This document shows, piece after piece, positions 35,693 through 44,724 of a stretch of DNA of 64,000 nucleotides. The translations under genes were made by a program, and so were the position numbers. How positions within the stretch are numbered: position 1 is the first letter of the stretch; each line of letters begins with the position of its first letter. A model generated the notes under the pieces. The model was given only the letters and a program-made list of their open reading frames with translations. It made no database searches and was not told the DNA's origin. The DNA comes from Alloalcanivorax venustensis ISO4 (GTDB taxonomy: Bacteria; Pseudomonadota; Gammaproteobacteria; Pseudomonadales; Alcanivoracaceae), in assembly GCF_015356855.1 (NCBI RefSeq), contig NZ_ARXR01000003.1, positions 62,001 through 126,000 of the forward strand. The letters are read 5' to 3'.

Positions 35693-38600
35693 GTGAAAAA
35701 CGAAAGCCCTCGCTGGAGATCCCCCCTGCGTGGCCGGCTATGGTGGCTGGTGGCGATTCCGGTGCTGTTGCTGGCGGCCTACGTGGTGGTGGCGCGCCAA
35801 TTGATGCTGCTGGTGCCCGATTACCGCCAGGAGCTGGAAGCGGTGCTTGAGGAGCATCTCGGCTTCGCCATCGTCATCGAGCAGCTGGACGGCAGCATGG
35901 ACGGCCTCACCCCGCGCTTCGAAGTGCGCGGCCTGACCCTGCCGCACGCGGAAGGGGAGCCGGCGCTGCGCCTGGACCAGGTGTCGGCCAGCGTGTCGAT
36001 TCTGCCGACCCTGTTCCACCGCGACCTCTACCTGCGGGAATTGCGCATCAAGGGTGTGGACGTGCACCTGGTCCGGGGCGAGGACGGCGGCATCCGCCTG
36101 CGCGGCCTGGAAGCGCTGCAGGACCGGGAGCAGGGCGACCCGGCCGACAGCCTGCGCGCGCTCTACCGGCAGCAGCGCATTCTGGTGGAAGACGCGCGCT
36201 TCTCGCTGGACTGGCCCGGCCTGCCGCCGCTGGCGGCGTCCTCCCTGACCCTGGCCGTGGACAACAGCGGTGACGGCCACGCGGTGTCGGTGCGGGTGGA
36301 AGCCCGCGACCGGCCGTTCTCGGTGGACGCCCGCCTGCGCGTGGACGGCGACCCGCTGAGCCTGGACCAGCTCAATGCGCGCGGCTATCTGGACGTCAAC
36401 GGCGAGCGCCTGCACGAATGGTTGCCCGAAGCGCGGGACTGGCCGCTGGATCTGGCCGGGCTGGACGGCCGGGTGCGCGCCTGGACCGCCATTTCCGGCG
36501 GCCAGGTGCGCTCCGCCCAGGTGCGCCTGGGCGCGCCGTCCGTCACTCTTACCGACGGCGACCAGCCGTGGTCGCTCACCGATATCAATCTGGACGCCCA
36601 GCTGAGCCGGCGGCCCAACGGCGACGGCCAGTTGTCGCTGACCGCGCTGAGCGGCCAGACGCCGGCCGGCGCGGTGGCGCCGGGCCCGGTGGCGCTCAGG
36701 TGGCGGATCGCCGAACGCGGCGCGCACTGGCGTTTCCAGGGCGAGGACCTGGCGATCCACGCGCTCAGCCGACAACTGTCGGAGTGGCCGTTCGTGCTGC
36801 CCGAGGGGCTGGGCACCATTCGCGACCGGTTGCGTGAGCATCAGCCCCGGGGCGTGCTGCAGCAGCTCTATCTGGCCGGCGTGGAAGGCCGCGTGGACGC
36901 CATCCAGGCCCGTTTCGCCGGCCTCGCCGCCGACGCCCTGGACCGGGTGCCCGGCGCCCGCGGCCTGAACGGCTGGGTGGCCGGCGGCCCCCGCCACGGC
37001 GTGGCGCGCGTCAACGGCGACCCGCTGCAGCTCACCGTGCCCCGGCTCTACGATCACCCCCTGAGCACCCGGTTCAACGGCGTGCTGCGCTGGTTCAGCG
37101 ACGCCGGCCGCTGGTCGGTGGAGACCGGCACCCTGATGGCCGCCAACGCCGACGCCCGGGGCGTCGCCATGTTCCGGCTGGAGGGCGGCGACGGCCTGCC
37201 GGTGCCGGAGCTGCGCCTGCTCGCTGACCTGCACGACGGCAACGCGGCGCGGGCGGCGCACTACGTTCCCATGGAAAGACTGCCCGACCCGCTCAGTGAA
37301 TGGCTGGCCCAGGCGTTCCGTGGCGGGCAACTGGACGAGGGCCGTTTCCTCTACCGGGGGCCGATTAAAATCGACCCGCAACGGCAGCAGGACCGCACCT
37401 TCCAGATGCGTTTCCAGGGCCGTGATATGGCGTTGTCGTTCCTGCCCGACTGGCCGGTGGCCACCGGCGTTCAGGCCGATGTGCTGATCGACGGCCGCGA
37501 AGTCAGCGGCCAGGTGGCCCGCGGGCGCCTGTTCGACAGCGAACTGAGCCGGGTCACCGTGGACCTGCCGGCGGTGGACGACCCCTCGCGACGGCATCTG
37601 GTGATCCAGGGGCGGGTGCAGGGCCCGGCCACCGACCTGGACCGTGTGTTCCACGACACGCCGCTCGCCGGGCAGCTGCCCGACGGGCTGCTCGACTGGC
37701 GGTTCCGCGCCGGCCAGGTGGGCGGGCACCTGCTGCTGGATCTGCCGCTCACCAAAAACGGCAGCGAGCCGATGGTGATTGTCGACGGCCGGGGCGACGG
37801 CGTCACGCTGGCCAATGAGTCTCTGGATCTCACCGTCACCGATGTCACCGCGCCGGTCTATTTCCATCTGCGCGAAGGCATCAATATGCCCAGCCTGGAG
37901 GGCAAGGCGTTGGGCGGCCGCTTCACCGGCTCCTGGCTGACGCGGGGGCCGGACAGCCAGATGCAGCTCACCGGCGCCTTGCCGGTGGCGCGGCTGCGCG
38001 ACTGGTCGGGGATGGACTGGCCGGTGCCGGTGAGCGGGCGGTTGCCGCTGGAGCTGGACCTGGGCATGCCCTGGCGGGGCATGCCGCTGCGCGTGGAGGC
38101 GCGCTCCACCCTGGAAGGGATCAAGGTGGACGCCCCCGCGCCCCTGGGCAAAAGCGCCGAGAGCCTACGCGGCAGCCGGCTGGTGTGGCGCGCCGGCCGC
38201 GAGCAGAGCCTGAGCGTCAACTACGGCGAGGTGGCGCGCGGCCGCTTCCGCACCGGCGACAACTTCGCCGGCGCCCTGGGCCTGGGCGGCGTGGCGCCAC
38301 CGGCGCTGCCCGAGCGGGGGCTGGTGATCGAAGGCCGGGCGGAGCGCGCCAGGGCCGCCGACTGGCTGGACTTCGTGCAGGGCCTGAACAAAGGCGGCGG
38401 GCAGGGCGGCGGTGGCCCCGTGTCGCCGTCGTTGGTCCGCCGCGTGGCGGTCACGGTGGCCGACTTGGACCTGTTCGGCGTGGCCCTGTCCGACGCCCGG
38501 TTCATCGCCGCGCCCCACCAGAGCGGCTGGGAATTCAATATGGCGGCGCCGGCTCTGGCCGGCACGCTGCGCCTGCCCGCCAACTACCGGGCCCGGGGCG

Positions 38601-39523
38601 ATCGGCCGATGACGCTGTCCATCAGCCGTCTGCGGCTGCCGGATAATCCGCTCACCGGTGGCGCCGACGGCGAGGCGGGCGACAACGGCCGGCGCCCGTC
38701 GCCCACGGACGTACCGGTGATGGACGTGACCCTTACCGACGCCCGCATCGGGCGCGAAGTGCTGGGCGACTGGTCCACCCGCATCCGCCCGGTGGACGGC
38801 GGCGCGCGCGCCGAGGCTTTGCGCGGTGAATGGCGTGGCGTCCAGGTGGACGGCAACCTCACCTGGACCGAGACCGGAGCGGGCAGCCAGCGCACCCGCT
38901 ACCAGGGCAGTGTGGTCTCGGGCGATCTAAAGGACACCCTCACCGCCTGGGGCCTGCCGGTGTTGCTGGAAAGCGACGACGCCCGCGCCACCCTGGATCT
39001 GTCCTGGCCGGACTGGCCGCTGAGCCCCGACTATCTGGCCCTGACCGGCGACGCCCGGCTCGACATCGGCGAGTGCCTGATTCCTGATCCGCAAAAGCGC
39101 ACCTCGGTGCTGCGCGTGCTGGGGGTGCTTAACGTGGCCAACATCCAGCGCCGGCTGCGTCTGGATTTCTCCGACCTCTACCAGGACGGGCTGAGCTGCG
39201 ATTCGATCAAAGGCGACTTCGTGTTCGACGGCGCCGCGCTCACCGCCCGCGACGTGTCCATCGAATCGCCGTCCGCCGCCTTCGAGATCAACGGCCAGGC
39301 CGATCTGGCCGCGCAGACCCTCAATCAGGAAGTGGCCATGACGCTGCCGCTGTCCAGTAACCTCTACGCCGGCTGCATCGCCGGCCCGGCGGTGTGCGCC
39401 GGTATCTTTGTGGTGGAACGCCTTTGGGGTGATAAGCTGGATAAAACCACCACCATCACATACCAGGTATCCGGCCCCTGGCAGGATCCCCAGGTGAAGG
39501 AGACGGAGGGCTTTCTTGAGTAA
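35693..39523 (+). CDS. yhdP: YhdP-family AsmA-like envelope protein
   Basis: The very large protein (1276 aa) has one N-terminal membrane anchor (LWWLVAIPVLLLAAYVVVA) and a long, mostly beta periplasmic region ending in an AsmA-like C-terminal domain with LRVLGVLNVANIQRRLRLDFSDLY and ADLAAQTLNQEVAMTLPLSS. In E. coli, YhdP with TamB and YdbH forms bridge-like structures that carry phospholipids from inner to outer membrane. The start is a GTG at 35693, 15 bp after maf. It overlaps the next gene by 8 bp. The partly orphaned mlaC in this window gives its lipid-transport role extra interest. Confidence 0.92.
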   Translation: MKNESPRWRSPLRGRLWWLVAIPVLLLAAYVVVARQLMLLVPDYRQELEAVLEEHLGFAIVIEQLDGSMDGLTPRFEVRGLTLPHAEGEPALRLDQVSASVSILPTLFHRDLYLRELRIKGVDVHLVRGEDGGIRLRGLEALQDREQGDPADSLRALYRQQRILVEDARFSLDWPGLPPLAASSLTLAVDNSGDGHAVSVRVEARDRPFSVDARLRVDGDPLSLDQLNARGYLDVNGERLHEWLPEARDWPLDLAGLDGRVRAWTAISGGQVRSAQVRLGAPSVTLTDGDQPWSLTDINLDAQLSRRPNGDGQLSLTALSGQTPAGAVAPGPVALRWRIAERGAHWRFQGEDLAIHALSRQLSEWPFVLPEGLGTIRDRLREHQPRGVLQQLYLAGVEGRVDAIQARFAGLAADALDRVPGARGLNGWVAGGPRHGVARVNGDPLQLTVPRLYDHPLSTRFNGVLRWFSDAGRWSVETGTLMAANADARGVAMFRLEGGDGLPVPELRLLADLHDGNAARAAHYVPMERLPDPLSEWLAQAFRGGQLDEGRFLYRGPIKIDPQRQQDRTFQMRFQGRDMALSFLPDWPVATGVQADVLIDGREVSGQVARGRLFDSELSRVTVDLPAVDDPSRRHLVIQGRVQGPATDLDRVFHDTPLAGQLPDGLLDWRFRAGQVGGHLLLDLPLTKNGSEPMVIVDGRGDGVTLANESLDLTVTDVTAPVYFHLREGINMPSLEGKALGGRFTGSWLTRGPDSQMQLTGALPVARLRDWSGMDWPVPVSGRLPLELDLGMPWRGMPLRVEARSTLEGIKVDAPAPLGKSAESLRGSRLVWRAGREQSLSVNYGEVARGRFRTGDNFAGALGLGGVAPPALPERGLVIEGRAERARAADWLDFVQGLNKGGGQGGGGPVSPSLVRRVAVTVADLDLFGVALSDARFIAAPHQSGWEFNMAAPALAGTLRLPANYRARGDRPMTLSISRLRLPDNPLTGGADGEAGDNGRRPSPTDVPVMDVTLTDARIGREVLGDWSTRIRPVDGGARAEALRGEWRGVQVDGNLTWTETGAGSQRTRYQGSVVSGDLKDTLTAWGLPVLLESDDARATLDLSWPDWPLSPDYLALTGDARLDIGECLIPDPQKRTSVLRVLGVLNVANIQRRLRLDFSDLYQDGLSCDSIKGDFVFDGAALTARDVSIESPSAAFEINGQADLAAQTLNQEVAMTLPLSSNLYAGCIAGPAVCAGIFVVERLWGDKLDKTTTITYQVSGPWQDPQVKETEGFLE

Positions 39524-40391
39524 CAGGCAGGACGCAACGGCGCGTTGTCGCGTGGCCGCCGTGCAGATGACCAGCGGCGCCGACACCGACGCCAACCTGC
39601 GCGCCGCCGGCGAGGCCCTGGCCCGCGCCGCCGAGGGCGGCGCCGAGCTGGCGGTGCTGCCGGAGAACTTCGCCGGCTACGGCGTCGACTACCGCGCCCT
39701 GGGCGAGCGCTACGGCGAGCTGTGCGGCTGGCTGATCGAGCGCGCCCGGACCCTGGGCCTGTGGGTGATCGGCGGCAGCATCCCGGCGTTGACCCGGCCC
39801 GGCGGCGAACCGGTGCCGGCGCCCCGGGTGCGCACCCGCAGCGTGCTGGCCGGCCCTGACGGCGAGATCACCGCCCTCTATGACAAACTGCACCTGTTCG
39901 ACGCGGACGTGAGCGACCGCCAGGGCCGGTACCGGGAATCGGACGTGTTCGAGCCCGGCGAGCAGGCGGTGGTGGCCACCGCCGCCGGCCTGCAGGTGGG
40001 CCTGGCGATCTGCTACGACCTGCGTTTTCCGCTGCACGCGCGGGTGCTGGCGGACCGGGGCGCCGGTCTTATCGTTTATCCCAGCGCCTTCACCGCCACC
40101 ACCGGCGCCGCGCACTGGGCATTGTTACTGCGCGCCTGCGCGGTGCAGAACGGCTGCTACGTGCTGGGCGCCAACCAGTGCGGCCGGCACAGCGAGACCC
40201 GCGCCAGCTTCGGCCATTCCATGCTGGTGGACCCCTGGGGCCGGGTGGTGGCCGGCGCCGAAGGCGACCAGGCGGATCGCCCCGGCGTGGTGTTCGGCAC
40301 CGTCGACCCCGCCGTGCTCGATCAAGTACGCTCCGGCCTGCCGGTGCACACCCATCAACGATTCAAGGTGAACGGTCCTTATGATCTCTAA
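39516..40391 (+). CDS. Carbon-nitrogen hydrolase (nitrilase/omega-amidase family)
   Basis: This 291-aa nitrilase-superfamily enzyme has the complete Glu-Lys-Cys triad: E50 in [13 protein letters not shown]124 in [10 protein letters not shown]166 in [10 protein letters not shown]. The sequence is closest to the Nit2/YbeM/NitB group, which hydrolyse omega-amides such as deaminated glutathione or 2-oxosuccinamate. The start appears to be a TTG at 39516, inside the end of yhdP, since no ATG precedes the conserved VAAVQMTSG. It overlaps tldD by 11 bp. The yhdP-nitrilase-tldD order is conserved in related bacteria. Confidence 0.9.
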   Translation: MSNRQDATARCRVAAVQMTSGADTDANLRAAGEALARAAEGGAELAVLPENFAGYGVDYRALGERYGELCGWLIERARTLGLWVIGGSIPALTRPGGEPVPAPRVRTRSVLAGPDGEITALYDKLHLFDADVSDRQGRYRESDVFEPGEQAVVATAAGLQVGLAICYDLRFPLHARVLADRGAGLIVYPSAFTATTGAAHWALLLRACAVQNGCYVLGANQCGRHSETRASFGHSMLVDPWGRVVAGAEGDQADRPGVVFGTVDPAVLDQVRSGLPVHTHQRFKVNGPYDL

Positions 40392-41844
40392 CCAACGGAC
40401 CTCCGACAGCGAACGGCTTTCCCTGGCCTCGGACATTCTGCTGGCCCCGGCCCAACTGGGCACCGACCAGCTGCAGAGCCTGCTGGGCGGCAAACTGGCC
40501 GGGCGCGCCGACTACGCCGACGTCTACTTCCAGCACAGCCGCCACGAGGCCTGGATTCTCGAGGACGGCCTGGTGCGCGACGCCAGCTTCAACCTGGAGC
40601 GTGGCGCCGGGGTGCGTCTGGTCAGTGGCGACAAAACCGGTTTCGCCTACAGCGACGACATTTCCCTGGACGCGCTCACCCAGGCGGGCAGTGCCGCCGC
40701 CGCCATCGGCCGTCAGGGCAAGGACCAATCGGTGCGCATCGGCGCCGCCAAAACCATGCCCGCCCGCTATCCGGCGCTGGATCCGCTGCCCGGTTGGAGC
40801 AGCGAGATGAAAGTGGCGCTGCTGCAGGAGATGGACCGCCTGGCCCGCTCCCTGGACCCGGCGGTGAAGGAAGTCACCGTCAGCCTGAGCGGCGAGCAGG
40901 ACGTGGTGTTGGTGGCTGCCACCGACGGCACCCTGGCGGCGGACGTGCGGCCGCTGATCCGCTTCAATATTTCCGTGATCGCCGAGCGGGGCGGCCGCCG
41001 CGAGCGCGGCAGCGCCGGCGGCGGTGGCCGGGTGGCCTACGACTGGCTGCGCCAGGACGGCCGCCTGGAAGCCTGGACCCGCGACGCGGTGCGCCAGGCG
41101 CTGCTCAACCTGGACGCGGAACCGGCGCCGGCGGGCACCATGCCGGTGGTGCTAGGTCCGGGCTGGCCCGGCGTACTGCTGCACGAAGCGGTGGGCCACG
41201 GCCTGGAGGGCGACTTCAACCGCAAGGGCACCTCCATGTTCGCCAAGATGATGGGCCAGCAGGTGGCGTCCAGCCTGTGCACCGTGGTCGACGACGGCAC
41301 CCTGCCGGACCGGCGCGGCTCGCTCACCGTCGACGACGAAGGCACCCCGGGCGGCTACAACACCCTGATCGAGAACGGCAAGCTGGTCGGCCACATGCAG
41401 GACAAGACCAACGCCCGCCTGATGGGGGTGGCGCCCACCGGCAACGGCCGCCGCGAATCCTACGCCCACCTGCCCATGCCGCGCATGACCAACACCTACA
41501 TGCTGCCCGGCGAATCCGACCCGGAAGAGATTCTCGCCAGCCTGGATCGGGGTATCTACGCGGTGAACTTCGGCGGTGGCCAGGTGGACATCACCTCCGG
41601 GCGCTTCGTGTTCTCCACCAGCGAGGCCTACCTGGTGGAGAAGGGCAAGATCGTCTGCCCGGTGAAGGGCGCCACCCTGATCGGCAGCGGCGCGGAAGTG
41701 ATGAACCGCATCTCCATGGTCGGCAACGACCTGGCGCTGGATTCCGGCATCGGCGTGTGCGGCAAGGACGGCCAGTCGGTGCCGGTGGGCGTCGGCCAGC
41801 CCACCCTGCGGGTGGACGCGTTGACGGTGGGCGGCACCGCCTGA
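40381..41844 (+). CDS. tldD: Metalloprotease subunit TldD
   Basis: The 487-aa protein carries the TldD zinc-type motif [11 protein letters not shown] (H268, E269, H273). With its partner TldE/PmbA (43299-44654 here) it forms a heterodimeric protease that trims unfolded peptides, processes microcin B17 and degrades the CcdA antitoxin in E. coli. Glycine-rich [13 protein letters not shown] and a C-terminal [20 protein letters not shown] are also typical. Its TGA stop shares a base with the ATG of the next gene (TGATG), implying coupled translation. Confidence 0.96.
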   Translation: MISNQRTSDSERLSLASDILLAPAQLGTDQLQSLLGGKLAGRADYADVYFQHSRHEAWILEDGLVRDASFNLERGAGVRLVSGDKTGFAYSDDISLDALTQAGSAAAAIGRQGKDQSVRIGAAKTMPARYPALDPLPGWSSEMKVALLQEMDRLARSLDPAVKEVTVSLSGEQDVVLVAATDGTLAADVRPLIRFNISVIAERGGRRERGSAGGGGRVAYDWLRQDGRLEAWTRDAVRQALLNLDAEPAPAGTMPVVLGPGWPGVLLHEAVGHGLEGDFNRKGTSMFAKMMGQQVASSLCTVVDDGTLPDRRGSLTVDDEGTPGGYNTLIENGKLVGHMQDKTNARLMGVAPTGNGRRESYAHLPMPRMTNTYMLPGESDPEEILASLDRGIYAVNFGGGQVDITSGRFVFSTSEAYLVEKGKIVCPVKGATLIGSGAEVMNRISMVGNDLALDSGIGVCGKDGQSVPVGVGQPTLRVDALTVGGTA

Positions 41845-42308
41845 TGCCGGTGTCGGTGCCGGAAGTCCTTGCGCGCATGCGCCTGTTCGACGGTCTTAAC
41901 GCCGACGAGCTGGCGGTGGCGGAGAAGCTGGTGTTCGTCAACCGCGCCGCCGCCGGCGACACCGTTTGCCGCGAGGGCGACCGCAGTGACTTCCTCTGTT
42001 TCGTGGTGCGCGGCCGCCTGGACATCCTCAAGGCGCAAAACGCCAGTGGGGCGGCCGTGATCGCCCATCTCAACCCCGGTGATTCCCTCGGCGAAATGGC
42101 GCTGGTGGATCACCAGCCCCGTTCCGCCACGGTGCGCGCCGCCGAGGACACCACCCTGGTGGTGCTCACCCGCAAGGGCTTCGAGCAGCTGCGCCGCCGC
42201 GAACCGCGCGCCGCCGCCGTGCTGATGGAGAACATCGCCCGCCTGCTGTGCGAGAACCTGCGCCAGACCTCTTCCCGCCTCGCTCAGTTCATGCCCCCAC
42301 TCGGTTAG
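41844..42308 (+). CDS. Stand-alone cyclic nucleotide-binding domain protein
   Basis: The 154-aa protein consists of a single cNMP-binding domain: LRMRLFDGLNADEL-type entry helix (residues about 11-28), CREGDRSDFLCFVVRGRLDI, then an intact phosphate-binding cassette, GEMALVDHQPRSATVRA. There the ligand-contacting glutamate (E84) and arginine (R93) are both present, so cAMP or cGMP binding is plausible. A C-terminal helix follows and no DNA-binding or catalytic domain exists. It overlaps the tldD stop by one base, which suggests that it is made together with TldD. I know of no described TldD partner of this kind. Its own TAG stop is the first three bases of a large palindrome. Confidence 0.87.
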   Translation: MPVSVPEVLARMRLFDGLNADELAVAEKLVFVNRAAAGDTVCREGDRSDFLCFVVRGRLDILKAQNASGAAVIAHLNPGDSLGEMALVDHQPRSATVRAAEDTTLVVLTRKGFEQLRRREPRAAAVLMENIARLLCENLRQTSSRLAQFMPPLG

Positions 42309-42712
42309 CTGCAAGCTTCAAGCTACAAACGGGGCCTTGCTGGAGTAACGGCCGTGCCACTGCCAAGGCGTTAGCAAGTTGAAAGTTGCAAGTTGAAAAA
42401 ACAAGGGCGCATGCGGCGGGCGGTTCAGGATGCAGGATACAGGATGCAGCGCGGAACCGGCTGGAGCGGACGGGTCGGTGCTACGCCGCGCACGTTGGCT
42501 TTTCCGCAATTCCGGCCTTGCGGAAAAGCAACGCCATCTGGACCCGCTCAGCGTCGCCCCTGTATCCTGAATCCTGCATCCTGTATCGGGCGGCGAATGC
42601 CGCCCTCGCTCTAGCCGCCGGCACGGCCTCCCTTTTCAACTTGTTAACGTTTCAGTATCGGCACGGCCCTGACTCCAGCACGGCCCAGCTTGCAGCTTGA
42701 GGCTTGCAGCTA
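42306..42712. repeat. 407-bp nested stop-to-stop palindrome
   Basis: The whole gap between two convergent genes folds on itself. Five arm pairs are found in order: 42306-42327 with 42691-42712 (20 of 22 pair), 42332-42358 with 42660-42686 (24 of 27), 42369-42384 with 42633-42648 (15 of 16), 42424-42449 with 42560-42585 (23 of 26), and 42498-42508 with 42519-42529 (11 of 11, 10-base loop). The centres of the first three pairs coincide within a base. Both flanking genes end in TAG followed by CTGCAAGC, so each stop codon is part of the outermost arm. No gene is visible in these 400 bases; the ORFs across it are low-complexity. Confidence 0.9.
42498..42529. terminator. Central hairpin of the large palindrome
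   Basis: GCTTTTCCGCA pairs perfectly with TGCGGAAAAGC across a 10-base loop. It lacks a downstream T-run, so a classical intrinsic terminator is doubtful. As the core of a structure between convergent genes, it could block transcription from both sides. Confidence 0.35.
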
Positions 42713-43246
42713 GTACAGCGGCGCGTTCTTTTCCAAATCGTTGAGCAGGCTCTGGAAGCGTTTGCGCTCGCGTTTGAAGCGGGCGCGCTGGTCCGCGTCG
42801 GCGGCGTCCGGGTCGGCGGGCCGGGCCTTGATCAGGTTGCGGGCCTGGTTGCGCAGCGCCTGGCGATCCCCCTCCGGGTATTCGGTGAGCACCTGCTGCA
42901 GCACCGGCTCCGCCTCCTTGGGGCCGTCGCAGGCGGCGACCTGTTCGGTCCAGTGTTGCAGGCGCTGCTGGCGCAGCGGGTTCCGCAGGGCCTCCACGGC
43001 GCTGACGATGGCGTCGCTGTCGGCGTCGTAGATCAGGCGGCCGATGAACAGCGCATGGCGCCGGCGGGCGTCCAGGTTGGTGATGCGGCGCGCTTCGTCG
43101 AGCGCTTTCTCGAGGCCGTCGGTGAGCGGCAGGCGGGCGCGCTGCTCCGGTTTCAGGCCCATCAGGGTCAAGCCCACTTCCTGGAGTGCCTGCATATCCT
43201 GCTTGCGGCGTGTTTTGCTGGCGGGGGTATCGTTATACTCGGTCAT
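42710..43246 (-). CDS. darP: Ribosome biogenesis factor DarP (YjgA, DUF615)
   Basis: The 178-aa basic, helical DUF615 protein has KTRRKQDMQALQEVGLTLMGL at the N-terminus, RRHALFIGRLIYDAD in the middle, and a C-terminal FKRERKRFQSLLNDLE helix. In E. coli the homologue associates with 50S precursors and supports late assembly. The ATG at 43246 begins the conserved domain; the frame is open further upstream but overlaps the pmbA leader. It is divergent from pmbA, as in many gammaproteobacteria. Its TAG stop lies within the outer arm of the 407-bp palindrome. Confidence 0.94.
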   Translation of the reverse strand: MTEYNDTPASKTRRKQDMQALQEVGLTLMGLKPEQRARLPLTDGLEKALDEARRITNLDARRRHALFIGRLIYDADSDAIVSAVEALRNPLRQQRLQHWTEQVAACDGPKEAEPVLQQVLTEYPEGDRQALRNQARNLIKARPADPDAADADQRARFKRERKRFQSLLNDLEKNAPLY

Positions 43247-43298
43247 GATTCCAGGGAAGCAGCGCTTCCAATAATGCATTGAATGGAAAACGTATTTT

Positions 43299-44654
43299 AT
43301 GTCCGAAAACGCCAGCGTGACAGCGAATCTCGGCCCGCAGCATCTGGGGGCCGCCCGCGACACCGTGGCACAGGTGCTGGAAGAGGCGAAACGCCAGGGC
43401 GCCAGCGCCGCCGAAGCCCAGCTGAGCCTGGCCCAGGGGTTGTCCGTGGACGTCCGTCTGGGCGAAGTGGAAACGGTGGAATTTCACCGCGACCGGGGCC
43501 TGGCGGTGACGGTGTTCTTCGGCCAGCGCAAGGGTCAGGCGTCCACCTCCGACGACAGCCCGCAGAGCCTGCGCGACGCGGTGGCCGCCGCCTGCGCCAT
43601 CGCCCGTCACACCGAAGAGGACAAGTACGCCGGCATCGCCAGCCCCGAGCAGCTGGCCGACCGGATACCGGACCTGGACCTGTACCATCCCTGGGCGCTG
43701 AGCACCGAGCAGGCCATCGACGACGCCCTGCGCTGCGAAGCGGTGGCCCGCGACGACGAGCGCATCGTCAATTCCGAGGGCGCCTCGGTGTCCACCGGCA
43801 GCAGCCTGCGGGTGCTGGGCACCAGTGCCGGCTTTCTGCAGGGCTACGCCGGCACCATGCACTCACGCAGTTGCGCGGTGGTGGCCGAGGACGACCAGGG
43901 CATGCAGCGTAATTTCTGGTACGACGCCGGCCGCCGCGCGGATTTGCTGGCCTCCGCCGAGCAGGTCGGTGAGCGGGCCCGCGAGCGCACGCTGGCGCGG
44001 CTGGGCGCGGAAATCCCCGACACCGCCGAATTGCCGGTGCTGCTGGCGCCGGAGATCGCCGCCGGCCTGCTCGGCCATTTTATCTCCGCGATCAGCGGCG
44101 GCAGCCTCTACCGGCGCGCCTCGTTTCTGCGCGACCGGCTCGGAGAGCGGCTGTTCCCGCAAGGCATCGATGTGCGCGAGCAGCCGTTGCTGCCGGGCGC
44201 CAACGGCTCGGCGCCGTTCGACGGCGACGGTCTGGCGACGCGGGACCAGGCGTTCGTGGAAGACGGGGTGCTGCGCCGCTACGCGCTGGGCCTGTACGCC
44301 GCGCGGCGGCTCGACATGGCGCCCACCGGCAACGGCAGCGGCGTGCACAACCTGTCGATCTCGGATACCGGCGAGGATTTCGACGCCCTGGTGCGGCGCA
44401 TCGACCGGGGTATTCTGGTCACCGAGGTGATGGGCCAGGGCGTTAATCTGGTCACCGGCGACTACTCCCGGGGCGCCTCGGGTTTCTGGATTGAGAACGG
44501 TGTCATACGCAAACCGCTTCAGGAGTTTACCATTGCCGGGAATCTGGGGGAGATGTTCGCCGGCATCCAGGGCAGTGGCACGGACGTGGACCGCCGCGGC
44601 AATATCGCGTGCGGCTCGCTGTTGCTGAGCCCGATGAAAATCGCCGGCGCCTGA
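43299..44654 (+). CDS. pmbA: TldE/PmbA metalloprotease partner subunit
   Basis: The 451-aa partner of TldD lacks the HExxxH motif, as expected, and carries the family features AAEAQLSLAQGLSVDVRLGEVETVE, the ISGGSLYRRASFLRDRLGERLF segment, and the C-terminal GTDVDRRGNIACGSLLLSPMKIAG. The TldD-TldE complex cleaves peptides threaded through its closed chamber. It is divergent from darP and separate from tldD, about 1.5 kb away across the palindrome and darP. Confidence 0.95.
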   Translation: MSENASVTANLGPQHLGAARDTVAQVLEEAKRQGASAAEAQLSLAQGLSVDVRLGEVETVEFHRDRGLAVTVFFGQRKGQASTSDDSPQSLRDAVAAACAIARHTEEDKYAGIASPEQLADRIPDLDLYHPWALSTEQAIDDALRCEAVARDDERIVNSEGASVSTGSSLRVLGTSAGFLQGYAGTMHSRSCAVVAEDDQGMQRNFWYDAGRRADLLASAEQVGERARERTLARLGAEIPDTAELPVLLAPEIAAGLLGHFISAISGGSLYRRASFLRDRLGERLFPQGIDVREQPLLPGANGSAPFDGDGLATRDQAFVEDGVLRRYALGLYAARRLDMAPTGNGSGVHNLSISDTGEDFDALVRRIDRGILVTEVMGQGVNLVTGDYSRGASGFWIENGVIRKPLQEFTIAGNLGEMFAGIQGSGTDVDRRGNIACGSLLLSPMKIAGA

Positions 44655-44724
44655 GGTCGCCGGCGGCGTCACCCGCCATTTTTTCTATTGGTTGTTAATT
44701 CGTTTGAAACTCAGGGGAATATTC

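Noticed and set aside
35738-37867. 709-aa open frame antisense to yhdP
   Set aside because: It has a His/Gln/Gly-rich translation and lies opposite a full-length conserved protein.
42386-42700. Small ORF of 104 codons inside the intergenic palindrome
   Set aside because: It is composed of repeat-arm sequence, has no plausible protein features and is explained by the palindrome.
42306-42712. CRISPR-like reading of the repeated GGATGCAGGATACAGG units
   Set aside because: Units are inverted and nested, not direct repeats with regular spacers, and no cas gene is near.
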